In this document: in pieces, positions 10,329-21,423 of the stretch
How the letters are laid out: each line of letters begins with the position of its first letter
Position numbering within the stretch: position 1 is the first letter of the stretch
Assembly (NCBI GenBank): GCA_948144175.1
Contig: CANXME010002159.1
Span: 1 to 64,000, forward strand
DNA: 64,000 nucleotides
Direction of reading: 5' to 3'
From: Closterium sp. NIES-65
Lineage: Eukaryota > Streptophyta > Zygnematophyceae > Desmidiales > Closteriaceae
Made by a program: the position numbers and the translations under genes
The notes under the pieces: generated by a model
Database searches by the model: none
What the model was told of the DNA's origin: nothing
What the model saw: the letters and a program-made list of their open reading frames with translations, nothing else

Positions 10329-13300
10329 ATGGCGGGCAACACCTCGGCGGTAGCTGGTGAATCTTCAGCCCAAGATCGTAGCGGCAGCCATGATTCTGGT
10401 GTTTCTGCGCCAAGGGGAGCGCGAACAAGCCAGGGCTCGCTGATCAAGGAGGTGCTGAAAAACTTCACCGTCGAGAAGTTCAATGGTGAGGGCTATGATG
10501 ATTGGGCCTGGAAAATGCAACTTTATTTCCGTCAAATCGGATTGCTGAAACTAATGATTGGGGAGGAGCCTAGACCGAGTGACCCCGCCCTTCAGGAAGA
10601 TTGGGACGAGCGCGCCTCGGCTGGCTACTACTTGATGTCGCAGAGTTTGGAGCGGAACCAGCGTCACCACGTCATGCACCTGTTGCCGGAGGTTGAGTGC
10701 GGTCCGAAGGCGTGGACGGTGTTGAAGGAGCTGCACGCCCCGACCTCCGTTGTTGCAACATTGATGCTGGAGAGGGAGCTGTCCGCGTTGCGCCTGAGCG
10801 AGGGAGAGCCGGTACAACCTGTCCTGGACAAATTGCGCGACCTCTACGCGAAGTTGGCGACCGCAGGAATCACCTACCCGGAGCAAACAAAGTGCTTGAA
10901 GATGCTATCGCTGCTGCCGGAATCGTGGCTTCAATTTACGAGCGGATTGAGCCTGCCGCAGAACCAGAGCTTGTGGACGCTCGAGTGGGTGCGGACGAAG
11001 ATTCTGGAGGAGGACTTCCGTCGCCGCCAACTGAGGGGTGGAGACGACGGCAGCAGCGGCTACGGGATGCAAGGGAGCCGACGTGGCAAAGGACGTGGCT
11101 TCGGTGGTGCTGGACGCGGTGCAAAGAAAGACGACGACTCCAACGACCAACAAGGAGGTACCGGTTGGGGTCGCGGTGCAAAATCTGGACGTGGGGGCAA
11201 GTCGGGTGCTGGTGGCAAAATGAAAGGGAGTTGCTGGTATTGTGAGAAGGAAAGGCACCCCTGGTTTTTGTGCTATAAGAAACCCGATGGATGGACCCCC
11301 CAGAATCGTCACCAGGATGGCGGCGCGCGGAGGAACCAGAAAAACGGTGCCAACATGATCGCTGATTCGTCCGACAACAACCCAAAGGGCAACGGCGGTG
11401 CGGAGAAGAAGAAGGAGCGCACCGCGGGCCAATTCTTCCATATGGGAGACAAGGGGGAGCAAGGAGACGCCTCTGCTAAGGCTGGAGCAGAGCTGCACCC
11501 CCTGGACTATTGGGTGTTGGACACAGGCGCTGCTTGGACAATGACGCCGCGCAAGGACCTGCTGGACGACGTACGCGCTGCACCGATTAATGAGGTGTGC
11601 TCTGCCTCTGGACACATGTTGAAGGTGGCTGGTGCGGGACGAGCTGCATTTAAGGGAGCGGATGGCAAGCCGGTGGTGCTGCACGACGTTCTCCTCGTCC
11701 CCGACCTGAAGGCCAACCTCATCTCCCTCCGTAAGCTTGGCAAGGCTGGGGTGAACACCAACACGGATGGGGCTCGCACTTATAAGGGGAAGCTGGGCAA
11801 TCGGGTGCTTTGGGATCTGCACGAGAGCAAGGACGTGTACAGATCCATGTGGCAGCTGCCGGCGCTGGCGTGGCATGGTGAGGGGCAGGCTAGAGAGGGG
11901 TCTGCATCCCAGGGGGAGTGCAACGCCGTTGGAGGGGTTGGTGTGAAAGTGTCGGCCAGATCTGGGGAGACGGATTGGGCAACGGCACACCGACGCTTGG
12001 GGCATGTGGCAATGCCTTTGCTGAAGCAGCTGGAGAAGGATGGAGCCGTTAAGGGCTTGAAGCTGAACGGACAACCACCCGATGATAACTGTGAAATCTG
12101 TTTGCTCTCAAAGTTTACCCGTTTCCCCTTCCATAGTGTGGCTGGCAGGAGCAAGAAGCCGTTGGAGCTGGTCCACATGGACTTGGTGGGGCCGCTGCCG
12201 GTTCAGGGACACAAGGGGGAGCGGTACTTCCTGACCATTGTGGATGATTGGAGCAGGCTTATGTGGGCATATCCGCTGAAGCAGAAGGACCATGCCGCCT
12301 CTACGATACGGGAAGATTGGCTGCCATTCGTGGAGAAGCAAGCGGAGTGTGTGGTGAAGCGGATTAGGACAGATCGGGGTGGTGAGTTCCTTGGAGCTGA
12401 GATGACGGCCTGGCTCAAGAAGCAGGGCATCCAGAGGGAGCTGACCACGGCTTACACCCCACAGTCCAACGGTGTAGCAGAACGGGCGAACCGGACAATT
12501 CTGGAGACAGCTAGGGCGCTGCTCATAGAATCTGGGCTGGGCAACTTGATGTGGCCCCATGCTGTTCGGCACGCTACTGTCGCTAGGAACAGGGTACTCA
12601 CAAAGGTTGGGGATGACTCGTGGGTGCCGTTGGAGAGGTGGCTTGGGAGGAAGCCGCCGGTGGACATGCTGAGGGTGTTCGGTTGCATGGCAGTCGCCCA
12701 CGTTCCCAAGACCTATCGCAGTAAGTTGGGGGCGAGTGCAATCTGGTGTGTGCATTTGGGGCTGGCTGCTGAGAGCAAGGGATGGCTGCTGTGGGAGCCT
12801 TCCAAGGGTGTGTTGTTTGACAGCAGGGATGTGAAGTTTGTTGAGGGCATGATGTATGGGAGCTGGGAGAAACAGCCGGAGGCCAGGGTGTCCCAGCAGA
12901 TGGAGCAGATTACCATGCAGCTGGACCTGACTCCTAGTGTGTGGGAGGAGGGAGAGGAGGCAGCTGCAGAGGGTGGTGATAAAGAGAAGGTGCAGGAGGC
13001 ACCTGCTGGTGGAGGTGATGGTGTGGAGATTAGCGGTAGCACTAGTGGAGCTGCTGGATCCGAGGGAGGAGAGCAGCAGCAGGGGAAAACTAAGAAGCCG
13101 AAGGGTGTTATTATGAAGGGATGGGAGACACCCGTCTCCAGGCCAGGACGTACCCGTATGGCTACTAAGAAGCTGACTGCAGGAGCTGATGTAGCGGAGC
13201 AGCAGCTTGGGACCGAGGAGGCATTGCTGATTCTACCGCATGGCTATGACCCGGATGAGGAGGATCAACCTGCGTACTGTTTTCTTGCCCCTGCACCAGA

Positions 13301-14312
13301 GGAACCAGCTAGCATGGAGGAGGCATTAGCTGGACCAGATAGGGACAAATGGCTAGCTTCCAGGGATGCTGAGTACCAGAGCCTGCTGGAGAATGGGACT
13401 TGGGAACTAGTGGTGCTGCCTGAGGGAAAGAAAGCGGTACAATGCAAGTGGGTGCTAAGGATCAAGACTGACGACAAGGGGCAGGTCACCATCTACAAGA
13501 GTAGGTTGGTGGCTAAGGGGTTTATGCAGAAGGAGAAGCGGGACTTCAATGAGATCTTTGCTCCCACTGCCAAACCCCCTACCCTTCGTGTCTTGTTGGC
13601 AGATGCAGCCGTTAGTGGGAAGTTCATTATCCAGATGGACATATCAACGGCATTTCTCAACGGGATTTTAGAGGAGGAGGTGTTCATGACGCAGCCACCT
13701 GGGTATGAGGATGGTACGGGCAGGGTGTGCAAGCTGAAAAAGTCCATCTATGGCTTGAAGCAGGCGCCACGCTGCTGGTACCAGAAGTTGGCAGCTGTTT
13801 TAGAGGAGATGGGATTCAGGACCAGCAGCTGTGATGAGAGCCTCTTTCTCAAGGGGGAGGGGGAGAAGCTGGTGCTGTTTCTGGTCTATGTGGACGACAT
13901 TCTTCTCTTTAGCAGCAGCATGAAGGAGGTCCAGAAGGTGCAGCAGCAGCTGATGGAGAACTTCAAGTGCAAGAACCTTGGGGAGGTAAAGTACTACCTC
14001 GGGATGCACGTGGAGAGGGATCTGGATCACAGGTGGTTGAAGCTGCACCAGGAGAAGTTCATCAAGGAGCTTGGGGAGAAGTACGGAATTGAGAATGAGC
14101 GCAAGGTTGCAACTCCCCTGCCAGCAGAATTCAAGCTTGTGAAAGCTGCAGAGGATGAAGGGGTTGAAGCCGAGGAGCAGCAGCAATTTCAGTCCTTGGT
14201 GGGCAGCCTCTTGTATGCAGCAGTTCACACGAGACCCGACATCTCTTTCTCGGTTGGGCAGCTGGCTAGGGTAGTGCAGAATCCATCAGAGGAGCAGGTG
14301 GATGCAGGCTGA
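10329..14312 (+). CDS. C: Copia gag-pol polyprotein, lacking RNase H
   Basis: A 1327-residue open frame starting 31 nt after the PBS. Gag comes first (EKFNGEGYDDWAWKMQLYF, the UBN2-type gag core), then a Gly/Arg-rich basic stretch and a standard zinc knuckle with Cys302, Cys305, His310 and Cys315. The protease motif is WVLDTGAAW (Asp398). GAG-pre-integrase has the HRRLGH and CEICLLSK motifs. Integrase has Asp618 (HMDLVGP), Asp682 (RTDRGGEF) and Glu718 (NGVAERAN), with the expected 35-residue D-E spacing. The RT box is YVDD at 1187-1190. The frame ends EEQVDAG-stop because C reads GATGCAGGCTGAG where D reads GATGCAGCTGAG: one extra G. RNase H therefore lies in the next frame, so the polyprotein is truncated unless a -1/+2 shift occurs. 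Confidence 0.93.
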   Translation: MAGNTSAVAGESSAQDRSGSHDSGVSAPRGARTSQGSLIKEVLKNFTVEKFNGEGYDDWAWKMQLYFRQIGLLKLMIGEEPRPSDPALQEDWDERASAGYYLMSQSLERNQRHHVMHLLPEVECGPKAWTVLKELHAPTSVVATLMLERELSALRLSEGEPVQPVLDKLRDLYAKLATAGITYPEQTKCLKMLSLLPESWLQFTSGLSLPQNQSLWTLEWVRTKILEEDFRRRQLRGGDDGSSGYGMQGSRRGKGRGFGGAGRGAKKDDDSNDQQGGTGWGRGAKSGRGGKSGAGGKMKGSCWYCEKERHPWFLCYKKPDGWTPQNRHQDGGARRNQKNGANMIADSSDNNPKGNGGAEKKKERTAGQFFHMGDKGEQGDASAKAGAELHPLDYWVLDTGAAWTMTPRKDLLDDVRAAPINEVCSASGHMLKVAGAGRAAFKGADGKPVVLHDVLLVPDLKANLISLRKLGKAGVNTNTDGARTYKGKLGNRVLWDLHESKDVYRSMWQLPALAWHGEGQAREGSASQGECNAVGGVGVKVSARSGETDWATAHRRLGHVAMPLLKQLEKDGAVKGLKLNGQPPDDNCEICLLSKFTRFPFHSVAGRSKKPLELVHMDLVGPLPVQGHKGERYFLTIVDDWSRLMWAYPLKQKDHAASTIREDWLPFVEKQAECVVKRIRTDRGGEFLGAEMTAWLKKQGIQRELTTAYTPQSNGVAERANRTILETARALLIESGLGNLMWPHAVRHATVARNRVLTKVGDDSWVPLERWLGRKPPVDMLRVFGCMAVAHVPKTYRSKLGASAIWCVHLGLAAESKGWLLWEPSKGVLFDSRDVKFVEGMMYGSWEKQPEARVSQQMEQITMQLDLTPSVWEEGEEAAAEGGDKEKVQEAPAGGGDGVEISGSTSGAAGSEGGEQQQGKTKKPKGVIMKGWETPVSRPGRTRMATKKLTAGADVAEQQLGTEEALLILPHGYDPDEEDQPAYCFLAPAPEEPASMEEALAGPDRDKWLASRDAEYQSLLENGTWELVVLPEGKKAVQCKWVLRIKTDDKGQVTIYKSRLVAKGFMQKEKRDFNEIFAPTAKPPTLRVLLADAAVSGKFIIQMDISTAFLNGILEEEVFMTQPPGYEDGTGRVCKLKKSIYGLKQAPRCWYQKLAAVLEEMGFRTSSCDESLFLKGEGEKLVLFLVYVDDILLFSSSMKEVQKVQQQLMENFKCKNLGEVKYYLGMHVERDLDHRWLKLHQEKFIKELGEKYGIENERKVATPLPAEFKLVKAAEDEGVEAEEQQQFQSLVGSLLYAAVHTRPDISFSVGQLARVVQNPSEEQVDAG

Positions 14313-14910
14313 GCGTGTGGTGAAGTATCTGAACTCTCACCCAAGCATTGGAGTTCAATACTCCGCATCTGCACAGGTGAAGCAGAAAGGGGTTGAGGTG
14401 CTGAAAGAGAAGGGGGAGAGGCTTGGAGAAGGCAAGCTTTTTCTCACTTGCTTTACTGATGCTACGTGGGCCTCTGAGAAGGAGGATTCCTCATCTGTGG
14501 GAGGATACATCTGCGTAGTTGGGGGAGGACCGGTTAGTTGGAGGTCAAAGAAGCAGACGGAGACAGCACTCTCTTCCGTGGAATCAGAGTACATGGCGAT
14601 GTTCCATGGGGTGAAGGAGGTGATTTGGCTGAGGAGGCTGTTGGAGGAGATTGGCCAGGAGCAAAAGGTTGCTACGCCGCTGTTTTGTGATAGCAAGGGA
14701 GCTCTTGGGATGGCCAGGAACGCTGTGCTTCATGGGCTGAATAAGCACATGCGTATCAAGTGGCACTGGCTGCGTAAGGAGGTGAAGAGGGGGACGGTGA
14801 ATCCGATCTACATCAAGACTCACCAGCAGCCAGCAGACTTCCTCACCAAGAGGCTTGCGGATGAGTCTCATTGGCATTGTGTGCGCATGAGTGGAATGAG
14901 CATGAACTAG
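14302..14910 (+). pseudogene. C: RNase H in shifted frame
   Basis: This 202-codon frame overlaps the end of the main frame by 11 nt and continues the pol homology without loss: AERVVKYLNSHPSIG, FTDATWASEKED, GGPVSWRSKKQ, VESEYMAM, LFCDSKGALGMARN, KTHQQPADFLTKRL. It is the RNase H domain plus the connection before it. The ATG at its start is probably coincidental. The single inserted base near 14307 is the only obvious lesion in C. A programmed shift is unlikely because D lacks the extra base and stays in one frame here. Confidence 0.88.
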
Positions 14911-14935
14911 TATGGAATGATGGGGATGCAGCCGG

Positions 14936-14952
14936 CAGGCTGAGGGGGAGTG
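14936..14952 (+). other. Polypurine tract of element C
   Basis: GGCTGAGGGGGAG ending at 14950, then TG and the LTR start (TGTTGGG) at 14953. A purine run just 5' of the 3' LTR is the usual plus-strand primer. The same run is present in D next to 8722. Confidence 0.8.
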
Positions 14953-16045
14953 TGTTGGGTGCAAATTCACATTGCACGACATCCTGCCGTCTGTTTGTAC
15001 GAGTATGCGTGTGCGAATGCATTTGCGTGTGAATGGTATGCTTGTGTGTTTGTTTGCTTTCGCAATTTTCGCTTGAAGCATTTGCAGGTACTCGCAAAAT
15101 GTGCGCATCGGCATAACATTGTACGCGCTATGAACAGTACAAGCAGAAAGGACGAGCTCGCAAAGGAACCCAAGATGGAAGCTTTGCGGTTCAACTTACT
15201 TGATTGCGCAGATTCAGTTCTATCCAACTCGAAATTGTACTGTTTTGTTTGGTTGACTATAGTGTAGCAGGGCAGGCACTATAGGGGTACAATTTAGGTG
15301 AAGGTTGGATGTTGTTTGTCTGTATCTGCATGCTACAGGGCCAGGGGAAACCAGCGGAACCAGCATTTGGCTGGTTGGGCAAAGACAAAACAGGTTCTGT
15401 TTTTAGGACCTGAACCTGGTTGTTGTTTCCCCAGGTTGGAAAAACAGAACCAGAGGTTGTTCACCAACCTATCACCTGCTATTTTGTCCAGCCAGGTTGG
15501 TTCTGTTGCTTGGAATTATTTGGGATCATCCCTGGTTGTTCCCAGGTTGATTCCCAAGGTCCTTGCTAGCTAGAGCTATTTATTCCTTCTCTGTTTGTAC
15601 CTGAATATAGTGAAATTGATTCAAGCGAATTCCTTCCTTGCTGGAATTTCTTTTCTACGCGGTGCGACGGCGGAATGCTACCCGAGTCAACGCTAGTACG
15701 CTAGCACTCCAACGCTAGGCTAACGCTGTCCGAGCCATAACTTCGTAATGGCAGAACTTTTCGCGAGGCAACTTGGCTTATTTTAAAGCTCTTAGAGTGA
15801 GCTTCGATATACGAAATTCTCAGCTTAATCCGATCGACGGTCTGCACGATACGCTGCGCAACGTTCAAGGTACTCTTGCTGTTTTGACTAAGTCCCTCTT
15901 GATCCCTCTCTCTACAAACTCGGACCCGAGGATAGGGGCTGGTCTTGTACCAGGCACCCAAGGACCCTTGGAGGTGACCCCGAGGAGAGGTTTTAAGTGT
16001 GATAAAGTCTTAATAGCTTGAGTTTATTAGGCCCTTACACCAACA
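14953..16045 (+). repeat. 3' LTR of element C
   Basis: A 1093-bp LTR, same ends as the 5' copy and about 99.7% identical by eye. It is followed directly by the GAATC duplication (16046-16050), after which D RNase H sequence resumes in the opposite orientation. Confidence 0.95.
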
Positions 16046-17809
16046 GAATCCTCCTTCTCAGAGGCCCACGTAGCATCAGTAAAGCAAGTGAGAAAAAGCT
16101 TGCCTTCTCCAAGCCTCTCCCCCTTCTCTTTCAGCACCTCAACCCCTTTCTGCTTCACCTGTGCAGATGCGGAGTATTGAACTCCAATGCTTGGGTGAGA
16201 GTTCAGATACTTCACCACACGCTCAGCTGCATCCACCTGCTCCTCTGATGGATTCTGCACTACCCTAGCCAGCTGCCCAACCGAGAAAGAGATGTCGGGT
16301 CTCGTGTGAACTGCTGCATACAAGAGGCTGCCCACCAAGGACTGAAATTGCTGCTGCTCCTCGGCTTCAACCCCTTCATCCTCTGCAGCTTTCACAAGCT
16401 TGAATTCTGCTGGCAGGGGAGTTGCAACCTTGCGCTCATTCTCAATTCCGTACTTCTCCCCAAGCTCCTTGATGAACTTCTCCTGGTGCAGCTTCAACCA
16501 CCTGTGATCCAGATCCCTCTCCACGTGCATCCCGAGGTAGTACTTTACCTCCCCAAGGTTCTTGCACTTGAAGTTCTCCATCAGCTGCTGCTGCACCTTC
16601 TGGATCTCCTTCATGCTGCTGCTAAAGAGAAGAATGTCGTCCACATAGACCAGAAACAGCACCAGCTTCTCCCCCTCCCCCTTGAGAAAGAGGCTCTCAT
16701 CACAGCTGCTGGTCCTGAATCCCATCTCCTCTAAAACAGCTGCCAACTTCTGGTACCAGCAGCGTGGCGCCTGCTTCAAGCCGTAGATGGACTTTTTCAG
16801 CTTGCACACCCTGCCCGTACCATCCTCATACCCAGGTGGCTGCGTCATGAACACCTCCTCCTCTAAAATCCCGTTGAGAAATGCCGTTGATATGTCCATC
16901 TGGATAATGAACTTCCCACTAACGGCTGCATCTGCCAACAAGACACGAAGGGTAGGGGGTTTGGCAGTGGGAGCAAAGATCTCATTGAAGTCCCGCTTCT
17001 CCTTCTGCATAAACCCCTTAGCCACCAACCTACTCTTGTAGATGGTGACCTGCCCCTTGTCGTCAGTCTTGATCCTTAGCACCCACTTGCATTGTACCGC
17101 TTTCTTTCCCTCAGGCAGCACCACTAGTTCCCAAGTCCCATTCTCCAGCAGGCTCTGGTACTCAGCATCCCTGGAAGCTAGCCATTTGTCCCTATCTGGT
17201 CCAGCTAATGCCTCCTCCATGCTAGCTGGTTCCTCTGGTGCAGGGGCAAGAAAAGCAGTACGCAGGTTGATCCTCCTCATCCGGGTCATAGCCATGCGGT
17301 AGAATCAGCAATGCCTCCTCGGTCCCAAGCTGCTGCTCCGCTACATCAGCTCCTGCAGTCAGCTTCTTAGTAGCCATACGGGTACGTCCTGGCCTGGAGA
17401 CGGGTGTCTCCCATCCCTTCATAATAACACCCTTCGGCTTCTTAGTTTTCCCCTGCTGCTGCTCTCCTCCCTCGGATCCAGCAGCTCCACTAGTGCTACC
17501 GCTAATCTCCACACCATCACCTCCACCAGCAGGTGCCTCCTGCACCTTCTCTTTATCACCACCCTCTGCAGCTGCCTCCTCTCCCTCCTCCCACACACTA
17601 GGAGTCAGGTCCAGCTGCATGGTAATCTGCTCCATCTGCTGGGACACCCTGGCCTCCGGCTGTTTCTCCCAGCTCCCATACATCATGCCCTCAACAAACT
17701 TCACATCCCTGCTGTCAAACAACACACCCTTGGAAGGCTCCCACAACAGCCATCCCTTGCTCTCAGCAGCCAGCCCCAAATGCACACACCAGATTGCACT
17801 TGCCCCCAA
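16046..17809 (-). pseudogene. D: linker and reverse transcriptase
   Basis: Two overlapping minus-strand frames. 17809-17222 holds the integrase C-terminal part and Glu/Gly-rich linker (GWETPVSRPGRTRMATKK). About 17295-16046 holds the full RVT_2 domain (KWVLRIKTDDKGQVTIYKSRLVAKGFMQ, FIIQMDISTAFLNG, YGLKQAPRCWYQKL and YVDDILLF), then FTDATWASEKED where C interrupts. A frameshift around 17260 separates them. Apart from small indels the sequence is almost the same as C. The frame into RNase H is uninterrupted at the position where C has its extra base. Confidence 0.88.
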
Positions 17810-18806
17810 CTTACTGCGATAGGTCTTGGGGAACGTGGGCGACTGCCATGCAACCGAACACCCTCAGCATGTCCACCGGCGGCTTCCTCCCAAGCCACCT
17901 CTCCAACGGCACCCACGAGTCATCCCCAACCTTTGTGAGTACCCTGTTTCCTAGCGACCGTAGCGTGCCGAACAGCATGGGGCCACATCAAGTTGCCCAG
18001 CCCAGATTCTATGAGCAGCGCCCTAGCTGTCTCCAGAATTGTCCGGTTCGCCCGTTCTGCTACACCGTTGGACTGTGGGGTGTAAGCCGTGGTCAGCTCC
18101 CTCTGGATGCCCTGCTTCTTGAGCCAGGCCGTCATCTCAGCTCCAAGGAACTCACCACCCCGATCTGTCCTAATCCGCTTCACCACACACTCCGCTTGCT
18201 TCTCCACGAACGGCAGCCAATCGTCCCGAATCGTGGAGGCGGCGTGATCTTTCTGCTTCAGCGGATACGCCCACATTAGCCTGCTCCAGTCATCCACTAT
18301 GGTTAAGGAAGTACCGCTCCCCCTTGTGCCCTTGCACCGGCAGCGGCCCCACCAAGTCCATGTGGACCAGCTCCAACGGCTTTTTGCTCCTGCCAGCCAC
18401 ACTATGGAAGGGGAAACGAGTGAACTTTGAAAGGAGGCAAATTTCACAGTTATCATCGGGTGGTTGTCCGTTCAGCTTTAAGCCCTTAACGGCTCCATCC
18501 TTCTCCGAGCTGCTTCAGCAAAGGCATTGCCACATGCCCCAAAGCGTCGGTGTGCAGTTGCCCAATCTGTCTCCCCAGATCTGGCCGACACTTTCACACC
18601 AACCCCTCCAACGGCGTTGCACTCCCCCTGGGATGCAGACCCCTCTCCTAGCCTGCCCCCCACCGTGCCACGCCAGCGCCGGCAGCTGCCACATAGATCT
18701 GTACACGTCCTTGCTCTCGTGCAGATCCCAAAGCACCCGATTGCCCAGCTTCCCCTTATAAGTGCGAGCCCCATCCGTGTTGGTGTTCACCCCAGCCTTG
18801 CCAAGC
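17810..18806 (-). pseudogene. D: integrase region with frameshifts
   Basis: The minus strand carries RGGEFLGAEMTAWLKKQG, YTPQSNGVAERANRTIL and VDDWSRLMWAYPLKQKDHA (18456-17920), matching the C integrase core. Its N-terminal third is out of frame: TWTWWGRCRC stands where C reads MDLVGPLPVQ. Frame breaks occur near 17940, 18310, 18440 and 18510. The upstream piece (18790-18515) holds the segment before the HRRLGH motif. It is clearly inactive. Confidence 0.85.
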
Positions 18807-20216
18807 TTACGGAGGGAGATGAGGTTGGACCTTCAGGTCGGGGACGAGGAGAACGTCGTGCAGCACCACCGGCTTGCCATCCGCTCCCTTAAATGCAGCT
18901 CGTCCCGCACCAGCCACCTTCAACATGTGTCCAGAGGCAGAGCACACCTCATTAATCGGTGCAGCGCGTACGTCGTCCAGCAGGTCCTTGCGCGGCGTCA
19001 TTGTCCAAGCAGCGCCTGTGTCCAACACCCAATAGTCCAGGGGATGCAGCTCTGCTCCAGCCTTAGCAGATGCGTCTCCTTGCTCCCCCTTGTCTCCCAT
19101 ATGGAAGAATTGGCCCGCGGTGCGCTCCTTCTTCTTCTCCGCACCGCCGTTGCCCTTTCGGGTTGTTGTCGGACGAATCAGCGATCCATGTTGGCACCGT
19201 TTTTCTGGTTCCTCCGCGCGCCGCCATCCTGGTGACGATTCTGGGGGGTCCATCCATCGGGTTTCTTATAGCACAAAAACCAGGGGTGCCCTTCCTTCTC
19301 ACAATACCAGCAACTCCCTTTCATTTTGCCACCAGCACCCGACTTGCCCCCACGTCCAGATTTCGCACCGCGACCCCAACCGGTACCTCCTTGTTGGTCG
19401 TTGGAGTCGTCGTCTTTCTTTGCACCGCGTCCAGCACCACCGAAGCCACGTCCTTTGCCACGTCGGCTCCCTTGCATCCCGTAGCCGCTGCTGCCGTCGT
19501 CTCCACCCCTCAGTTGGCGGCGACGGAAGTCCTCCTCCAGAATCTTCGTCCGCACCCACTCGAGCGTCCACAAGCTCTGGTTCTGCGGCAGGCTCAATCC
19601 GCTCGTAAATTGAAGCCACGATTCCGGCAGCAGCGAGAGCATCTTCAAGCACTTTGTTTGCTCCGGGTAGGTGATTCCTGCGGTCGCCAACTTCGCGTAG
19701 AGGTCGCGCAATTTGTCCAGGACAGGTTGCACCGGCTCTCCCTCGCTCAGGCGCAACGCGGACAGCTCCCTCTCCAGCATCAATGTTGCAACAACGGAGG
19801 TCGGGGCGTGCAGCTCCTTCAACACCGTCCACGCCTTCGGACCGCACTCAACCTCCGGCAGCAGGTGCATGACGTGGTGACGCTGGTTCAGCTCCAAACT
19901 CTGCGACATCAAGTAGTAGCCAGCCGAGGCGCGCTCGTCCCAATCTTCCTGAAGGGCGGGGTCACTCGGTCTAGGCTCCTCCCCAATCATTAGTTTCAGC
20001 AATCCGATTTGACGGAAATAAAGTTGCATTTTCCAGGCCCAATCATCATAGCCCTCACCATTGAACTTCTCGACGGTGAAGTTTTTCAGCACCTCCTTGA
20101 TCAGCGAGCCCTGGCTTGTTCGCGCTCCCCTTGGCGCAGAAACACCAGAATCATGGCTGCCGCTACGATCTTGGGCTGAAGATTTCACCAGCTACCGCCG
20201 AGGTGTTGCCCGCCAT
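18807..20216 (-). pseudogene. D: gag and protease with frameshifts
   Basis: The gag ATG at 20216 matches that of C, but an extra A (GGTGAAATC versus GGTGAATC in C) shifts the frame after about a dozen codons. From about 20188 the gag is open to 19178, with the UBN2-type core, Gly/Arg-rich tract and zinc knuckle CWYCEKEGHPWFLC. A further shift near 19190 leads to the protease frame (19253-18807) with WVLDTGAAWTMTPRKDLL. Another shift follows VPDLK at about 18830. The domains match C closely, so the lesions are recent. Confidence 0.87.
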
Positions 20217-20247
20217 AGCTACCTATATCGAGGATCACTATAACGCA

Positions 20248-20259
20248 GCTCTGATACCA
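20248..20259 (-). other. Primer-binding site of element D
   Basis: TGGTATCAGAGC on the minus strand, three bases inside the 5' LTR end at 20263. Same position and sequence as in C. Confidence 0.93.
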
Positions 20260-20262
20260 GCT

Positions 20263-21356
20263 TGTTGGTGTAAGGGCCTAATAAACTCAAGCTATTAAGA
20301 CTTTATCACACTTAAAACCTCTCCTCGGGGTCACCTCCAAGGGTCCTTGGGTGCCTGGTACAAGACCAGCCCCTATCCTCGGGTCCGAGTTTGTAGAGAG
20401 AGGGATCAAGAGGGACTTAGTCAAAACAGCAAGAGTACCTTGAACGTCGCGCAGCGTATCGTGCAGACCGTCGATCGGATTAAGCTGAGAATTTCCTATA
20501 TCGAAGCTCACTCTAAGAGCTTTAAAATAAGCCAAGTTGCCTCGCGAAAAGTTCTGCCATTACGAAGTTATGGCTCGGACAGCGCTTAGCCTAGCGTTGG
20601 AGTGCTAGCGTACTAGCGTTGACTCGGGTAGCATTCCGCCGTCGCACCGCGTAGAAACGAAATTCCAGCAAGGAAGGAATTCGCTTGAATCAATTTCACT
20701 ATATTCAGGTACAAACAGAGAAGGAATAAATAGCTCTAGCTAGCAAGGACCTTGGGAATCAACCTGGGAACAACCAGGGATGATCCCAAATAATTCCAAG
20801 CAACAGAACCAACCTGGCTGAACAAAATAGCAGGTGATAGGTTGGTGAACAACCTCTGGTTCTGTTTTTCCAACCTGGGAAAACAACAACCAGGTTCAGG
20901 TCCTAAAAACAGAACCTGTTTTGTCTTTGCCCAACCAGCCAAATGCTGGTTCCGCTGGTTTCCCCTGGCCCTGTAGCATGCAGATACAGACAAACAACAT
21001 CCAACCTTCACCTAAATTGTACCCCTATAGTGCCTGCCCTGCTACACTATAGTCAACCAAACAAAACAGTACAATTTCGAGTTGGATAGAACTGAATCTG
21101 CGCAATCAAGTAAGCCGAACCGCAAAGCTTCCATCTTGGGTTCCTTTGCGAGCTCGTCCTTTCTGCTTGTACTGTTCATAGCGCGTACAATGTTATGCCG
21201 AAGCGCACATTGTGCGAGTACCTGCAAATGCTTCAAGCGAAAATTGCGAAAGCAAACAAACACACAAACATACCATTCACACGCAAATGCATTCGCACAC
21301 GCATACTCGTACAAACAGACGGCAGGATGTCGTGCAATGTGAATTTGCACCCAACA
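20263..21356 (-). repeat. 5' LTR of element D
   Basis: A 1094-bp LTR read on the minus strand, from TGTTGGGTGC at 21356 to CACCAACA at 20263. It is colinear with the copies at 6188, 7630, 9191 and 14953. The sequence outside it (21357 on) does not duplicate the sequence outside the other LTR. Confidence 0.93.
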
Positions 21357-21423
21357 ATATATAGCATAATAAAGTTTAGGCAAGCTAGCAAAGCCAGCAT
21401 AAGCCGTCGTACTCTCAGAAGGT
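21357..21423. other. Short filler between D and F
   Basis: Sixty-seven AT-richer bases (ATATATAGCATAATAAAGTTTAGG...) that match neither D nor the copia pol sequence of F. F homology stops at its ELQERHT residues. It may be deletion or end-joining filler, or a scrap of a lost insertion. I see no gene or TSD in it. Confidence 0.45.

Larger units (their letters stand above)
9191..16045 (+). mobile_element. Copia element C, full length, TSD GAATC
   Basis: A 6855-bp Ty1/copia retrotransposon with both LTRs (9191-10282, 14953-16045), a perfect PBS, one long gag-pol frame and a polypurine tract. It is flanked by GAATC at 9186-9190 and 16046-16050. The LTRs differ at about three positions by eye (GGTAAAGG/GGTGAAGG, TTTCCCAGG/TTTCCCCAGG, GATCAACG/GATCGACG), so insertion was recent. 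It lies head-to-head inside RNase H of element D from the same family. One 1-nt frameshift near 14307 separates RNase H from the rest of pol. Confidence 0.96.
7630..21356 (-). mobile_element. Copia element D, host of nested C
   Basis: A minus-strand Ty1/copia retrotransposon with two LTRs (20263-21356 and 7630-8722), a perfect PBS and gag, PR, IN, RT and RNase H in order. It is split at 9190/16046 by element C, whose GAATC duplication lies in the RNase H. Several 1-nt indels disable its coding region. The LTRs differ at about five positions of ~1093. The flanks do not match (GACTT at 7625-7629, ATATA at 21357-21361), and the two sides belong to different oppositely oriented elements (B left, F right). 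The copy is therefore probably a product of recombination or rearrangement, not a simple insertion. Confidence 0.92.
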
